Shown here: positions 42,081-51,465 of the stretch, one piece after another
Layout: every line of letters starts with the position of its first letter
Position numbering within the stretch: the stretch's first letter is position 1
The notes under the pieces: generated by a model
Told to the model about the DNA's origin: nothing
The model's database searches: none
What the model saw: only the letters and a program-made list of their open reading frames with translations
From: Pseudomonadota bacterium
GTDB taxonomy: Bacteria; Pseudomonadota; Alphaproteobacteria; Acetobacterales; Acetobacteraceae
Assembly (NCBI GenBank): GCA_021805565.1
Contig: JAJZFA010000030.1
Span: forward strand, 23,700 to 87,699
Reading direction: 5' to 3'
Length of the DNA stretch: 64,000 nucleotides
Translations under genes and position numbers: made by a program

Positions 42081-42995
42081 ATGACAGTGAATCAAACGAC
42101 GGGCCGAGTCGCGCTGGCCCTGCAAGGCGGCGGGTCGCATGGCGCCTTCGCCTGGGGTGTGGTGGACCGCCTGTTAGAGGACGGCCAGCGAATCGACGCC
42201 ATCTGCGGCGTGTCTTCGGGTGCCATGATCGGCGTCATGCTGACGCAAGGACTGGTGCGCGGCGGTGCCGAAGGCGCGCGAGCCGAAATGCGGCGGCTTT
42301 GGACCCGTGTGGCGAATGCCCATGCGATGAGTCCTCTGCAAGCCGCGCCGTTGGAGCGATGGCTGTTCGGCGGCTGGGATCTGTCCAACTCGCTGTTATG
42401 GCAGGGCATGGAAATGGCGATGCGGCTGTTCAGCCCGGCGCAAATGAACCCGTTCGGCCACAACCCGATGCGATCGCTGCTGGAAGGCCTGATCGAACCG
42501 CGCCTGTTGACCGACCCCGCCGCGCCGCGGCTGACCGTCGCCGCCACGGATGTGGAAACCGGACGGGCGGTGTTTTTCGACAACGCCTCGATCGATGTGG
42601 ATGTGCTGTGCGCGTCCTGTTGCCTGCCGTTCGTATTCCCGGCAGTCGAGATCGGCGGCCGGGCTTACTGGGACGGTGGCTATGCGGGCAACCCGCCGCT
42701 GGCGCCGTTGCTATCTCCGGATCCGCCGGCCGAACTGATCCTGGTGCGCGCCCAGGCTGTCCGGCGGCCGGGCATCCCGGCGACACCGAGCGAAATTACT
42801 AATCGGTTGAATGAGATAGCGTGCCAGAACGTGCTGATCGCCGAATTGGCGGCGTTGCCGCCCTCGGTGAAACTACGGACATACGATGCCGACGACGCGC
42901 TGCTGCACCTGCCGATTTCGTCGAAACTAAGCGGCGAGGCGGCGTTTCTGAAGGAGTTGTTCGAAAGCGGCAGGACGGCGGCCGCCCCGGCCTAG
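42081..42995 (+). CDS. Patatin-like phospholipase
   Basis: The 304-residue product has the three patatin features: an oxyanion loop LQGGGSHGAFAWG, the nucleophile motif GVSSGA (GxSxG), and DGGYAGNPPLAPL with the dyad Asp. It should be a cytoplasmic Ser-Asp lipid acyl hydrolase. No signal peptide or second domain. Some alphaproteobacterial homologues are linked to polyhydroxyalkanoate or membrane turnover, but nothing here decides that. It lies 27 bp after the flavoprotein gene. Confidence 0.92.
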   Translation: MTVNQTTGRVALALQGGGSHGAFAWGVVDRLLEDGQRIDAICGVSSGAMIGVMLTQGLVRGGAEGARAEMRRLWTRVANAHAMSPLQAAPLERWLFGGWDLSNSLLWQGMEMAMRLFSPAQMNPFGHNPMRSLLEGLIEPRLLTDPAAPRLTVAATDVETGRAVFFDNASIDVDVLCASCCLPFVFPAVEIGGRAYWDGGYAGNPPLAPLLSPDPPAELILVRAQAVRRPGIPATPSEITNRLNEIACQNVLIAELAALPPSVKLRTYDADDALLHLPISSKLSGEAAFLKELFESGRTAAAPA

Positions 42996-43023
42996 ACGCC
43001 GTCGCCCGACGCGGTTTGCACCG

Positions 43024-44295
43024 TTACCCCAGCGCCGCCTGAACCCAGCGCGCCCAGGCGAGCACGGCCCGGTCGTCGCCGTATCGCCCAACAATCTGGA
43101 TCCCCAGCGGCAGGCCGTTCGGGCCGGTCCCGGCGGGCACGGTCACGCATGGCACATGCAGCGACGTCCAGATAAAGTTGAACGCGGGGTCGCCGGTCCA
43201 GTCCAGGCCTTTCGGCGCCTCGCCGGGCGCGGACGGCGTAACCAGAATATCCAGCCCGTCCATCGCATCCGGAAACGCGCGTTGAGTGGACCGCAACACC
43301 GCATAGGCATTGTCCAGCGCGGCCGGCGTTTGGGTCAACCCGAAGGTCAGGCGTTCGCGCAGGCCGTCGCTGATCTGGTCCTGGCGGTGCGCCAGTTCCC
43401 AGCCCAGGGCGCGGGCGCTTTCGCTGTTCATCACGATGGGATGCGCCCCAGCCAGGGCGCCGAAGCCGCTGGGCAGTTCGCGGTCGCGAACCGATGCGCC
43501 GGCGCGCCCCAGGGCGCCGGCCGCGCGGTGCAGCAGCGCGCGCGTTTCCGGTGCGGCGGAATCCCAACTGGGTGAGCGGCAGATGCCGATGCGCGGCGCG
43601 GTGCTGGTCTGTGCGTCCGGGTCGCCCAGATCGCGACCGGACACCGCCCCGGCGAACAGCGCGCAATCGGCCACGGTGCGCGCCATGACGCCGACGGTGT
43701 CGAGCCTGGCGGACATGACTTTCATGCCGTTGCGATCGATCAGGCCATAGCTGGGCTTATAGCCCACCACGCCGCAATACGCCGCCGGGCGGATCACGCT
43801 GCCAGCGGTTTGCGTGCCATACGCCAGCGGGAACAGGCCCGCTCCCACCCCGGCGGCGGACCCCGACGACGATCCACCCGGCGTATGCGCGGCGTTCGCG
43901 GGGTTCATGGTCGGGCCGGGCTTGCGGGTTGCGAATTCGGTGGTGACGGTCTTGCCGATAACAACGCCGCCCGCCGCGCGCGCCCACGCCACGGGCGCCG
44001 AATCCGCCCTGGGTCGCCAGCCTTCCCAAATGGGCGAGCCATACTGGCTCGGCATATCGGCGGTATCCAGCACATCTTTCACGCCGATCGGCAGGCCTTG
44101 CAACGCTCCTGGTCTGGCGGACGCCGCGGCCGTCCGGGCCTGGTCCGGATCGAAGTATGCGAAAGCACGCACCGATGGATCGCGTTCGGCGATGTGGTCG
44201 AGGTAGGCGTCCATCAACGCCTCCGGCCAGAGTTTGCCGTCGTGGATCAGACGCACCGCCTGCACCGCGGTCAGGTCGAGAAGGTTGTTCGGCAT
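43024..44295 (-). CDS. Amidase (amidase signature family)
   Basis: The 423-residue product shows the Ser-cisSer-Lys centre: Lys in LQGLPIGVKDVLDTA and the signature HTPGGSSSGSAAGVGAGLFP followed by GTQTAGSVIRPAAYCG. It hydrolyses an amide or carbamate in the cytoplasm. I use ATG 44295 (MPNNLLDLTAV) with GAGGGGA upstream; the frame continues far upstream but lacks family similarity there. It is not GatA, as no gatB/gatC partner is near and the C-terminus is of the short catabolic type. Confidence 0.9.
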   Translation of the reverse strand: MPNNLLDLTAVQAVRLIHDGKLWPEALMDAYLDHIAERDPSVRAFAYFDPDQARTAAASARPGALQGLPIGVKDVLDTADMPSQYGSPIWEGWRPRADSAPVAWARAAGGVVIGKTVTTEFATRKPGPTMNPANAAHTPGGSSSGSAAGVGAGLFPLAYGTQTAGSVIRPAAYCGVVGYKPSYGLIDRNGMKVMSARLDTVGVMARTVADCALFAGAVSGRDLGDPDAQTSTAPRIGICRSPSWDSAAPETRALLHRAAGALGRAGASVRDRELPSGFGALAGAHPIVMNSESARALGWELAHRQDQISDGLRERLTFGLTQTPAALDNAYAVLRSTQRAFPDAMDGLDILVTPSAPGEAPKGLDWTGDPAFNFIWTSLHVPCVTVPAGTGPNGLPLGIQIVGRYGDDRAVLAWARWVQAALG

Positions 44296-44777
44296 CGTCC
44301 TGATTCCCCTCGAACGTGGTCCGGATGGCATTGGACATTCTAAAGCCAGCCCCGGCAATACATGCGGTGGAACGCTGCCGCGGCGGCATAGAGAGGGATA
44401 GCGGGGATCGACTGCTTCCGCGACCGTGGCGATGGTCATCCGCACGATCGCCATCGCCAGTGGCGTCCTGATGCAAACCGCCGCCGCGCAGGTTGGGAGG
44501 CACCCAATTTTGGCGCGGGATGCTGGCCGGCAGGCTAATCCGGGATCGGCGCAGCGCTGCGATGCAGTACAACGCTTCATTGATCGATCGGCTCGAACCG
44601 TATCGATTTTACCGACGACACCGGCAGTTCGCATCCTGCCGGACCGGCTTCGGAACAACCTGAATAGACAAATAATGTTGATGCATTCAGCGGGAACATC
44701 GCACGCCAAGCACGTGTTTTCTAACCGGGCGGGACTATACCCTCGTCCGTACGACGATCTAACAGGAGGAGCCATTT
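44296..44777. other. Divergent intergenic region, possible EcfG-type promoter
   Basis: 482 bp between the amidase gene and the small hydrophilic-protein gene. GGAAC at 44693-44697 followed 18 bases later by GTTTT resembles an alphaproteobacterial general-stress (EcfG) promoter, but the spacer is one or two bases long. Otherwise nothing recognisable. Confidence 0.35.
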
Positions 44778-44987
44778 ATGGCAGATCAAGGTACACGCGG
44801 CGGTTCGCACGAACAGCACGCCAAGGCGGGTGAACAGAGCCACAAAAACACCGGCAGCGGATCGCAGTCCGGTTCGCACGACCAGAAAGCGAAGGCCGAC
44901 GAGAAAAAAGGTCATGAGGAGACCACTCAGGGCGGCACGCATGAACAGCACGTTAAGGCTGGTCAGCAGAGCCACAAGAACAGCTAG
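44778..44987 (+). CDS. Small hydrophilic, stress-protein-like repeat protein
   Basis: The 69-residue product is almost free of hydrophobic residues. It contains two related blocks, GGSHEQHAKAGEQSHKN at the start and GGTHEQHVKAGQQSHKN at the end, with a Lys/Glu-rich middle (KAKADEKKGHEE). It resembles Gly/Lys/His-rich stress-induced proteins and hydrophilins. An ideal AGGAGG site precedes the ATG, and a long stable hairpin follows the stop, so high expression is likely. No enzymatic function is expected; a role in desiccation or general stress is a guess. Confidence 0.75.
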   Translation: MADQGTRGGSHEQHAKAGEQSHKNTGSGSQSGSHDQKAKADEKKGHEETTQGGTHEQHVKAGQQSHKNS

Positions 44988-45582
44988 TTCGCGGTTCGGA
45001 ATGGAGGGGCGCCGGGCAACCGGCGCTTCTCCATCGGTCCGGCAGTTCGATCATTAAGCATCGCGTCGCTGGTATAGTCCGTAGCAGCTTCCGGGGATTT
45101 TTTTCCTGTCAATGCGGTCGTGGACAAAGCGCGCGAACCGCATACCGCATTGATGGGTTAGCGTCTTACCGCACTGTCTAACGGGGTGGTGCATGGCCGA
45201 AGCTCGAACGGCGGGCCGTGACGGTTTGTTCTCGATTGTGCACGTGGCATCCCGGCCGCCCGGATGCCCGATCGTTTGCTCCGATGGCCGCTGGGTATTT
45301 TCCAGCCGAAACCTGGAACGACTACCGCACTACCCCCACATCCCAGCGCCGCTTCCCGAACCGCCAAAGGCGCCGTTCGTTCAGGCACTGGCGACGGCCC
45401 GCGAGATGGATGTCGAAGGTCGGCGCAGTGACGCGCCGCGACGCGGAAATCGGCGTTTTCCTATTTCATCGACCGGGACTATCATACCTGCCAGACAGCG
45501 GCATTGCAGCACGACCGGTGCCGCGACGTCCGCCGAAACCCGGCAACGACATGCCGCCACAGCAGGAAGAAGTTCCAGTCCC
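44988..45582. other. Intergenic region upstream of the monooxygenase gene
   Basis: Apart from the hairpin at 45001-45034 I see no gene. A frame open from 45193 runs into the monooxygenase, but its 130 residues have no recognisable fold and are rich in Arg/Pro, so it is treated as untranslated. Confidence 0.5.
45001..45034 (+). terminator. Long hairpin with GCAA tetraloop
   Basis: ATGGAG-GG-GCGCCGG, loop GCAA, CCGGCGC-TT-CTCCAT: 13 Watson-Crick pairs plus two possible G-U pairs closed by a GNRA loop. It begins 14 bp after the small-protein stop. There is no T run directly after, so it may stabilise the mRNA end rather than terminate alone. Confidence 0.6.
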
Positions 45583-47085
45583 ATGAGCGAGTCAGCGACC
45601 CTTGACCGGCCAGCCTTACAAAAAACCGAACACTTCGATGTTCTGATCGTCGGGGCGGGCATTTCGGGGGTGGGCGCGGCGTATCACCTGACAAAACAAT
45701 GCCCGGACAAAAGTTTTGTCGTGCTGGAAACCCTGGACAGTTTCGGCGGCACCTGGTGGACCCATCGCTATCCGGGCATCCGGTCGGACAGCGACCTGCA
45801 CACTTTCGGCTATCGCTTCAAACCCTGGACCAGCGCGCCCATCGCCTCGGCCGCGGAAATTCTGTCCTATATGGGCGAGGTCATCCAGGAAAACGGGCTG
45901 GCATCGCACATCCGGTACCAGCACAAGATCGCAACGGCAAGCTGGTCGAGCCAGGACAATGTGTGGACCATCGAGGCCACGCGAACCGATACCGGCGAAG
46001 CGGTGCGGATTACCGCCAACTTCCTGTGGATGTGCCAGGGGTATTACCGGCACTCGGTCGGCTACACGCCGGAATGGGACGGCATGGCGTCGTTCAAGGG
46101 CCAGATCGTTCACCCGCAGACCTGGCCGGAGGATATCGACCTGCATGGCAAACAGGTTGTCGTTATCGGCTCCGGCGCCACCGCCGCGACACTGGTGCCG
46201 GCGATCGCAGCCGATGTGGCGCATGTGACGATGCTGCAGCGGTCCCCGACCTATTTCCGGACCGGCCGCAATGCCATCGCGCTGGCGGAGGAATTGCGGG
46301 CGCTGCATATCCAGGAAGAGTGGATCCATGAAATCGTACGGAAGAAAATTCTGTATGAGCAAGACGTGTTCACCCGCCGGTCGTTCGAGGAGCCGGAGAA
46401 GGTAAAGAATGAGCTTCTGGGCGCGGTGCGGGCCGAACTAGGACCGGATTACGACGTGGACACGCATTTCACGCCGAGCTATCGCCCGTGGCGGCAGAGG
46501 ATCGCATTTGTTCCGGATGCCGACTTGTTTCAGGGAATAAAGTCCGGCAAGGCGTCGGTCGTAACCGATGAGATCGAGCATTTCACCGAAACCGGCATTC
46601 AACTGAAATCCGGCAAGGCGCTGGAAGCCGATATCGTCATTACCGCGACGGGCTTTCATTTGAATGTCCTGGGGGACATCGCCTTTACCATCGACGGGAA
46701 ACCGCTGGTGTTCTCCGATACCGTGACCTATCGGGGGATGATGTTCACCGGGGTTCCCAACATGGCCTGGGTGTTCGGTTATTTCCGCGCGAGCTGGACG
46801 CTGCGGGCCGATCTGGTCGGCGACTTCGTGTGCCGTTTGCTGAACCACATGACGGCGAAGGGCACACACAAGGTCGTACCGGCATTGCGGCCGGAAGACC
46901 GCGACATGAAGCTGCTGCCTTGGATCGATCCGGAAAACTTCAACCCTGGATACATCATGCGCGGGATGCACCTGCTGCCCAAGCGTGGTGACAAGCCGGA
47001 ATGGCAGCATACGCAGGATTACTGGACCGAACAGGATGAATGGCCGTCGATCGATCTGGACAACGGGACCTTTGTTTACAACTAG
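45583..47085 (+). CDS. Flavin-containing (Baeyer-Villiger type) monooxygenase
   Basis: The 500-residue product has an FAD Rossmann motif VLIVGAGISGVGAAYHL, GGTWWTHRYPGIRSDSD, and the Baeyer-Villiger fingerprint FKGQIVHPQTWP (FxGxxxHxxxWP). An NADPH Rossmann motif VVVIGSGATAATLVPAI and a C-terminal TATGF segment (ITATGFHLN) follow. It should insert oxygen next to a ketone or oxidise a soft nucleophile using NADPH and O2. It stands alone; the FAH, amidase and amidohydrolase genes elsewhere could act on products, but that is speculative. Confidence 0.92.
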   Translation: MSESATLDRPALQKTEHFDVLIVGAGISGVGAAYHLTKQCPDKSFVVLETLDSFGGTWWTHRYPGIRSDSDLHTFGYRFKPWTSAPIASAAEILSYMGEVIQENGLASHIRYQHKIATASWSSQDNVWTIEATRTDTGEAVRITANFLWMCQGYYRHSVGYTPEWDGMASFKGQIVHPQTWPEDIDLHGKQVVVIGSGATAATLVPAIAADVAHVTMLQRSPTYFRTGRNAIALAEELRALHIQEEWIHEIVRKKILYEQDVFTRRSFEEPEKVKNELLGAVRAELGPDYDVDTHFTPSYRPWRQRIAFVPDADLFQGIKSGKASVVTDEIEHFTETGIQLKSGKALEADIVITATGFHLNVLGDIAFTIDGKPLVFSDTVTYRGMMFTGVPNMAWVFGYFRASWTLRADLVGDFVCRLLNHMTAKGTHKVVPALRPEDRDMKLLPWIDPENFNPGYIMRGMHLLPKRGDKPEWQHTQDYWTEQDEWPSIDLDNGTFVYN

Positions 47086-47333
47086 CACAACCGGCGCGTG
47101 ACCGCGGCGCCCGACCGGGCACCGCGACGCACACCGAATCGTGTTCCTTTCCTGATTCATCGGCACCGGCCGTTCTCGGGACTTGCCGCGGCCCCCTGCC
47201 GCGACTCACTCAGATGTGAGTTCTGGCACTCTCGCCGAGCGCGGGTTTCAAGCGCTTCTGGTGTCGTCCGGAAGATCCGTCGGCGCTCAGGCGGGCGGCA
47301 CCCCCGGGCGCTTGTCAGCGGGAGGACTGCAAG

Positions 47334-47591
47334 ATGGAAACCATTGCCGTTACGCCGGGTCGCGAAATCCGCGCATGTCTCTGCCAGATTGAACGTGGCC
47401 TGTTCCATATCAGCTATCGGGCCGGAACCCCGGACCGGCAGCCTCATCATCTGCCGCATTATCAGCTTGGCACCTGCGCATCCGACGCGATGCAACGCAT
47501 TGAAGAATGTGCCCGGGTTGGCGGGTACGCGTCTGTCGTTTGGGACACGGCGTCCGCCGAGTTCGACCTAGCGGCTTCGCCCAGCGCCTGA
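47334..47591 (+). CDS. Hypothetical 85-residue protein
   Basis: A GGGAGGA site precedes ATG 47334, and the codon usage matches neighbouring genes. The product (METIAVTPGREIRACLCQIE to ASPSA) has four Cys and several His but no recognised domain, signal or membrane segment. It sits upstream of ppiD in the same direction. It is probably a real small cytoplasmic protein of unknown function. Confidence 0.55.
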   Translation: METIAVTPGREIRACLCQIERGLFHISYRAGTPDRQPHHLPHYQLGTCASDAMQRIEECARVGGYASVVWDTASAEFDLAASPSA

Positions 47592-47732
47592 CGGCGTGCG
47601 GCCGACGCAAACGATGCGTTGATCCGGAGCCATCCGGCAACCGCCGATGGTATGTGCGAACCGCCGCTGGCCTTGTCGGCCTGGGCGCCGTATATGCTGC
47701 GGCCGGTTCCATTTCCGGGTTTGTTGCGTTCC

Positions 47733-49646
47733 ATGATCTCCCAGTTCCGCCGCTATTCCGAGTCCTGGATCGCCCGAGGATTTTTCGTCCTCATGGCGGT
47801 GTCATTCGTGGGCTGGGGCATCAGCGGCGACCTGTTCCGCCTGATGGGGCCACCGACATGGATTGCCAAGGTGGGCGGCCAAACGATCGAAATCCCCGCC
47901 TTCCAGACTGAATACCAGCGCGACATGGCCCGCGAAACACGCGGTCTGGCGCCCGGCCAGGACGTGACCGCGGATATGCGCCGCCGGGTCGGCCAGCAGG
48001 CGCTGGCACAATTGATCGACCGGACAGCCATCGCCGGGGAATTGAAAGCCCTGCGGATCGTAACCCCCGACGATGCCCTGGCGGCGGCGGTGCGCACAAT
48101 GCCGGCGTTCCGCGACTCGCAAGGGGCGTTCAGCCACGCCGTGTTCACCGCGGCCCTGCAAAATGCCGGCTATTCCGAGGACCGGTTCCTGGCGCGATTG
48201 CGCGGCGATATCGCCGAACAGCAGTTGCTTTCGGCCGTCGGCGGATCGGCCGCCACACCGGTGGCCGAAATCGCGCCGGTCTATGCCATGGAATTCGAAA
48301 AGCGTTCGGTCGATATGGCGACCTTCGTTCTGTCCACGGCCCCCGAACCCGCCGCACCGGACGATGCGGACCTTCAAAGATGGTACGAGAACCATCCCGA
48401 CAGTTACGTCACGCCGGAATACCGCCGGATCAAGGCCGTCGAGTTATCCGCGCAATCGGTCGCACCGGATGTCGCGATCGGCGACGCGGACCTGCAGGCC
48501 GCATACCAGGAACATAAATCCGACTACGAAAAACAGGCAACGCGGTCGGCCGAGGTGATCTCGGCGGCCGACGAGGCAACAGCCACGGCGCTGGCGACGA
48601 CATGGCGCGGCGGCGCGGACTGGGTGGCGATCCAGGCGGCGGCAAAGGTGGCCGGAGCGTCCGGCATTGCCCAGAACGACGCAACCCAGGTGCAATTTCC
48701 CGATCCCGACCTTGCAGCAGCGGTGTTTTCGGCCCCCGTCGATACGGTGTCCGATCCGGTGAAGGGAAAATTGGGCTGGTTCGTGGTGAAGGTGACGAAA
48801 GCATCGGCCGGCGGAGTGACCACATTCGATCAGGCCAGGGACGCGCTGCGGGCCAGGGTGCTGGCCAGCAAGGCGGCGGACCTGATCTATGACCGGGCGA
48901 ACAAGCTGGACCAGTTGCTGGGCAATGGCACAAGCCTGGATGACATGCCGAGCGATTTGGGATTGGCCGGGGTGGCGGGGACGATGGATGCGAAGGGTGA
49001 CACCCAGGCGGGCGTGCCCGCGCCGATCCCCGGACCGGTGGAATTGAAGACGGCGATCGTTGCGGCGGCGTTCAAAATGCGCCAGGGCGACCCTCCGCAA
49101 CTGACGGAGGTGCAAACGCCGTCAACCGGCGGATCGGCGTATTTCGCGTTGGCCGTCGAAAGTGTCATCCCGCCAGGCGAACAGCCGTTCGATTCGGTGA
49201 AGGACCGCGTCGCCGAAGACTGGAAACAGGACCAGCGGCACCGGTTCGTGGATCAGGCCGCGACGGATATGATGACAGCGGTGCAGGACGGCAAATCGTT
49301 TTCAGACGCTGCGACCGCGGCCGGCGTAACCCCGAAACTCAGTCCGCTGACGGTTCGGGATCAGGGCAACCCCGATATTCCGCCGATGTTGCAGCGGGTT
49401 ATGTTCGGTCTGAAGCCGAACGAGGCGACCATGGTTGAAACACCGCTGGGTTTTGTCGTCGCCCAGCTCGCCGAAATCGTGAAGCCGGATGCGGCGGCCG
49501 ACAAGGACGGGTATGACCGTGTGCGGGCGGCGCTCGACAAGTCGTTCAACGACGACCTGACGGCGGTTTTCGTGAACGGATTGCGTGAACGCGCCAAGCC
49601 GCAAATCAATCGCCAGGGCTTCGATAGTATCGTTCAAGCGCAATAA
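47733..49646 (+). CDS. ppiD: PpiD/SurA-type membrane-anchored peptidyl-prolyl isomerase
   Basis: The 637-residue product has the PpiD layout. A short cytoplasmic start and one membrane helix (ARGFFVLMAVSFVGWGISG) are followed by a SurA_N-like chaperone region (KVGGQTIEIPAFQTEYQRDM, QLIDRTAIAGELKAL). A parvulin-like segment comes near 270-390, then a long C-terminal part. It assists folding of exported proteins at the inner membrane. ppiD followed by trpE is a conserved alphaproteobacterial order, and trpE starts 9 bp later here. ATG 47733 is chosen because it immediately precedes the hydrophobic anchor. Confidence 0.92.
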   Translation: MISQFRRYSESWIARGFFVLMAVSFVGWGISGDLFRLMGPPTWIAKVGGQTIEIPAFQTEYQRDMARETRGLAPGQDVTADMRRRVGQQALAQLIDRTAIAGELKALRIVTPDDALAAAVRTMPAFRDSQGAFSHAVFTAALQNAGYSEDRFLARLRGDIAEQQLLSAVGGSAATPVAEIAPVYAMEFEKRSVDMATFVLSTAPEPAAPDDADLQRWYENHPDSYVTPEYRRIKAVELSAQSVAPDVAIGDADLQAAYQEHKSDYEKQATRSAEVISAADEATATALATTWRGGADWVAIQAAAKVAGASGIAQNDATQVQFPDPDLAAAVFSAPVDTVSDPVKGKLGWFVVKVTKASAGGVTTFDQARDALRARVLASKAADLIYDRANKLDQLLGNGTSLDDMPSDLGLAGVAGTMDAKGDTQAGVPAPIPGPVELKTAIVAAAFKMRQGDPPQLTEVQTPSTGGSAYFALAVESVIPPGEQPFDSVKDRVAEDWKQDQRHRFVDQAATDMMTAVQDGKSFSDAATAAGVTPKLSPLTVRDQGNPDIPPMLQRVMFGLKPNEATMVETPLGFVVAQLAEIVKPDAAADKDGYDRVRAALDKSFNDDLTAVFVNGLRERAKPQINRQGFDSIVQAQ

Positions 49647-49655
49647 GAGAGATCG

Positions 49656-51185
49656 ATGAACGGATCGGTAAACCAGGGTTTCGCCGCCTTCCGGCTGGCT
49701 TACGACGCAGGGCGCGGCACCCTGGTATGGCGCAAGACCGTGGCCGATCTGGAAACGCCGGTCGCGGCGTTTCTCAAGCTGGCGCACGGTCAGCCCAATT
49801 CCTTTCTGCTGGAGAGCGTGGAGGGCGGGGCGGCGCGCGGGCGCTACTCGGTGATCGGGTTGCGGCCCGATCTGATCTGGCGTTGCCAGGACGGGGTTGC
49901 GTCGGTTAACCGCCACGCGCTGTCGGCCCCGCATGCGTTCGTGCGGGAGGCGAAAGCGCCGCTAGACAGTTTGCGGGCGCTGATCGCGGAAACGCAACTG
50001 GAGGTGCCGGCGCATCTGCCGCCGATGGCCGGGGGACTGGTCGGATATCTGGGGTATGACATGGTACGGCAGATGGAAGTGCTGCCGTCCAAGAACCGCG
50101 ATACGATCGGGGTGCCGGAAGGCATTATGGTACGCCCGACGCTGTTCGCGATCTTCGACAACGTGAACGACGAACTGACGGTGGTGACGCCGGTCTATCC
50201 GGCCGGCGACGTTTCGGCCGAAACTGCCTGGCAGCGAGCCCAGGTTCGGCTGGATGCGGCGGAAACGGAACTGGAACGGCCGCTGCCGCACCAGCCGCCG
50301 CCGGTGATGTTGCCCGATCCTCCGGCGCCGGAGTCGAATTTCTCCAAACAGGCATTTGTCGCCGGAGTGGCGCGCTGCAAGGACTACATCGCGGCCGGCG
50401 ATGCGTTCCAGATCGTGCTGTCGCAGCGGTTTTCCGTACCGTTCGCCTTGCCGCCGTTTGCGCTGTACCGGGCGCTGCGGCGGATCAATCCGGCACCGTT
50501 TCTGTTTTTCCTCGATTTTGGCGGGTTTTCGATTGTTGGGTCTTCGCCGGAAGTGCTGGTGCGGTTGCGCGACGGCGTGGTGACGGTGCGGCCCCTGGCC
50601 GGGACGCGGCGGCGGGGCGCGACGTATGAGGAAGACCAGGCACTAGAGGCGGAACTGCTGGCCGATCCCAAGGAACGCGCGGAGCATCTGATGCTGCTCG
50701 ATCTGGGCCGCAACGACGTGGGCAGGGTTTCGGCGATCGGGTCGGTGAAGGTAACCGAGAGCTTCACGGTCGAACGGTTCAGCCACGTGATGCATATTTC
50801 GTCGAACGTCGAGGGCCGCATCCGGGACGGGCTGGATGCGCTGGACGCCCTGGTGGGCGGGTTTCCAGCCGGGACGCTGTCCGGTGCGCCCAAGGTGCGG
50901 GCAATGGAAATCATCGAGGAGATCGAGCCGGACCGGCGGAATATCTATGCGGGCTGCATCGGATATTTCGCGGCGAACGGCGCGATGGATACGTGCATCG
51001 GGCTGCGCACGGCGCTGGTGAAGGACGGGACGATGTATGTTCAGGCCGGTGCCGGCGTCGTCGCCGACTCGGTCGCCGAGACCGAGTATGAGGAAACCCA
51101 CCAGAAGGCTCGGGCGCTGGTGCGGGCGGCGGAGGAAGCGGTGCGGTTCGCCGCCGGCAAGGCCGGCGGGAACGCGGGCTTTTAG
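49656..51185 (+). CDS. trpE: Anthranilate synthase component I
   Basis: The 509-residue product contains the Trp-feedback motif FLLESVEGGAARGRYSVIG, the catalytic core RPLAGTRRRGATYEEDQALE, and the C-terminal GCIGYFAANGAMDTCIGLRT and QAGAGVVADSVAETEYEET segments. It makes anthranilate from chorismate with glutamine-derived ammonia supplied by TrpG, whose gene is not in the window. It is a separate subunit, not the TrpE(G) fusion seen in some Rhizobiales. GAGAGA precedes the ATG. Confidence 0.97.
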   Translation: MNGSVNQGFAAFRLAYDAGRGTLVWRKTVADLETPVAAFLKLAHGQPNSFLLESVEGGAARGRYSVIGLRPDLIWRCQDGVASVNRHALSAPHAFVREAKAPLDSLRALIAETQLEVPAHLPPMAGGLVGYLGYDMVRQMEVLPSKNRDTIGVPEGIMVRPTLFAIFDNVNDELTVVTPVYPAGDVSAETAWQRAQVRLDAAETELERPLPHQPPPVMLPDPPAPESNFSKQAFVAGVARCKDYIAAGDAFQIVLSQRFSVPFALPPFALYRALRRINPAPFLFFLDFGGFSIVGSSPEVLVRLRDGVVTVRPLAGTRRRGATYEEDQALEAELLADPKERAEHLMLLDLGRNDVGRVSAIGSVKVTESFTVERFSHVMHISSNVEGRIRDGLDALDALVGGFPAGTLSGAPKVRAMEIIEEIEPDRRNIYAGCIGYFAANGAMDTCIGLRTALVKDGTMYVQAGAGVVADSVAETEYEETHQKARALVRAAEEAVRFAAGKAGGNAGF

Positions 51186-51195
51186 CGATAGGCGA

Positions 51196-51220
51196 CGCAC
51201 CTCATTTAGTTACAGGTGCG
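51196..51220 (+). terminator. Hairpin after trpE
   Basis: CGCACCT (51196-51202) pairs with AGGTGCG (51214-51220) around an 11-base loop, 10 bp after the trpE stop. It lies between convergent genes. No T run, so termination is only probable. Confidence 0.45.
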
Positions 51221-51232
51221 GAACCGGAACCA

Positions 51233-51382
51233 TTATCCCGGCGGCAACGGCGGTGGCGGCGGCGGCGGGCGGCCGTAGTCGAGCGATGGCGGCGGCGGCG
51301 GGCGATTCCGTGGATAGAGCATGCTGCATCCGCCCACCGCGACGACCAAGATAAAAATCAAGCCGGAACGAACACAGCGCAT
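51233..51382 (-). CDS. Small proline-rich lipoprotein (49 aa)
   Basis: The frame from ATG 51382 encodes MRCVRSGLIFILVVAVGGCS and then LYPRNRPPPPPSLDYGRPPP and a poly-Pro end. It therefore has a lipoprotein signal with Cys19 in VGGC followed by an extended Pro-rich stalk. AAGGGTGG is well placed upstream. The mature peptide of about 30 residues would be tethered to a membrane and may span part of the periplasm. The 63-bp hairpin array begins 84 bp upstream of the start. Confidence 0.65.
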   Translation of the reverse strand: MRCVRSGLIFILVVAVGGCSMLYPRNRPPPPPSLDYGRPPPPPPPLPPG

Positions 51383-51465
51383 AAACCACCCTTCAAGCGA
51401 TATCGGGCCAACTGGCCAGGACCACGGTTTCAAGCCGCCGCGCTTTATACACATGTTCGCCTAAG

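Noticed and set aside
45193..45582. 130-residue N-terminal extension of the Baeyer-Villiger monooxygenase
   Set aside because: No fold, Arg/Pro-rich composition, and the Rossmann start expected near the N-terminus follows ATG 45583.
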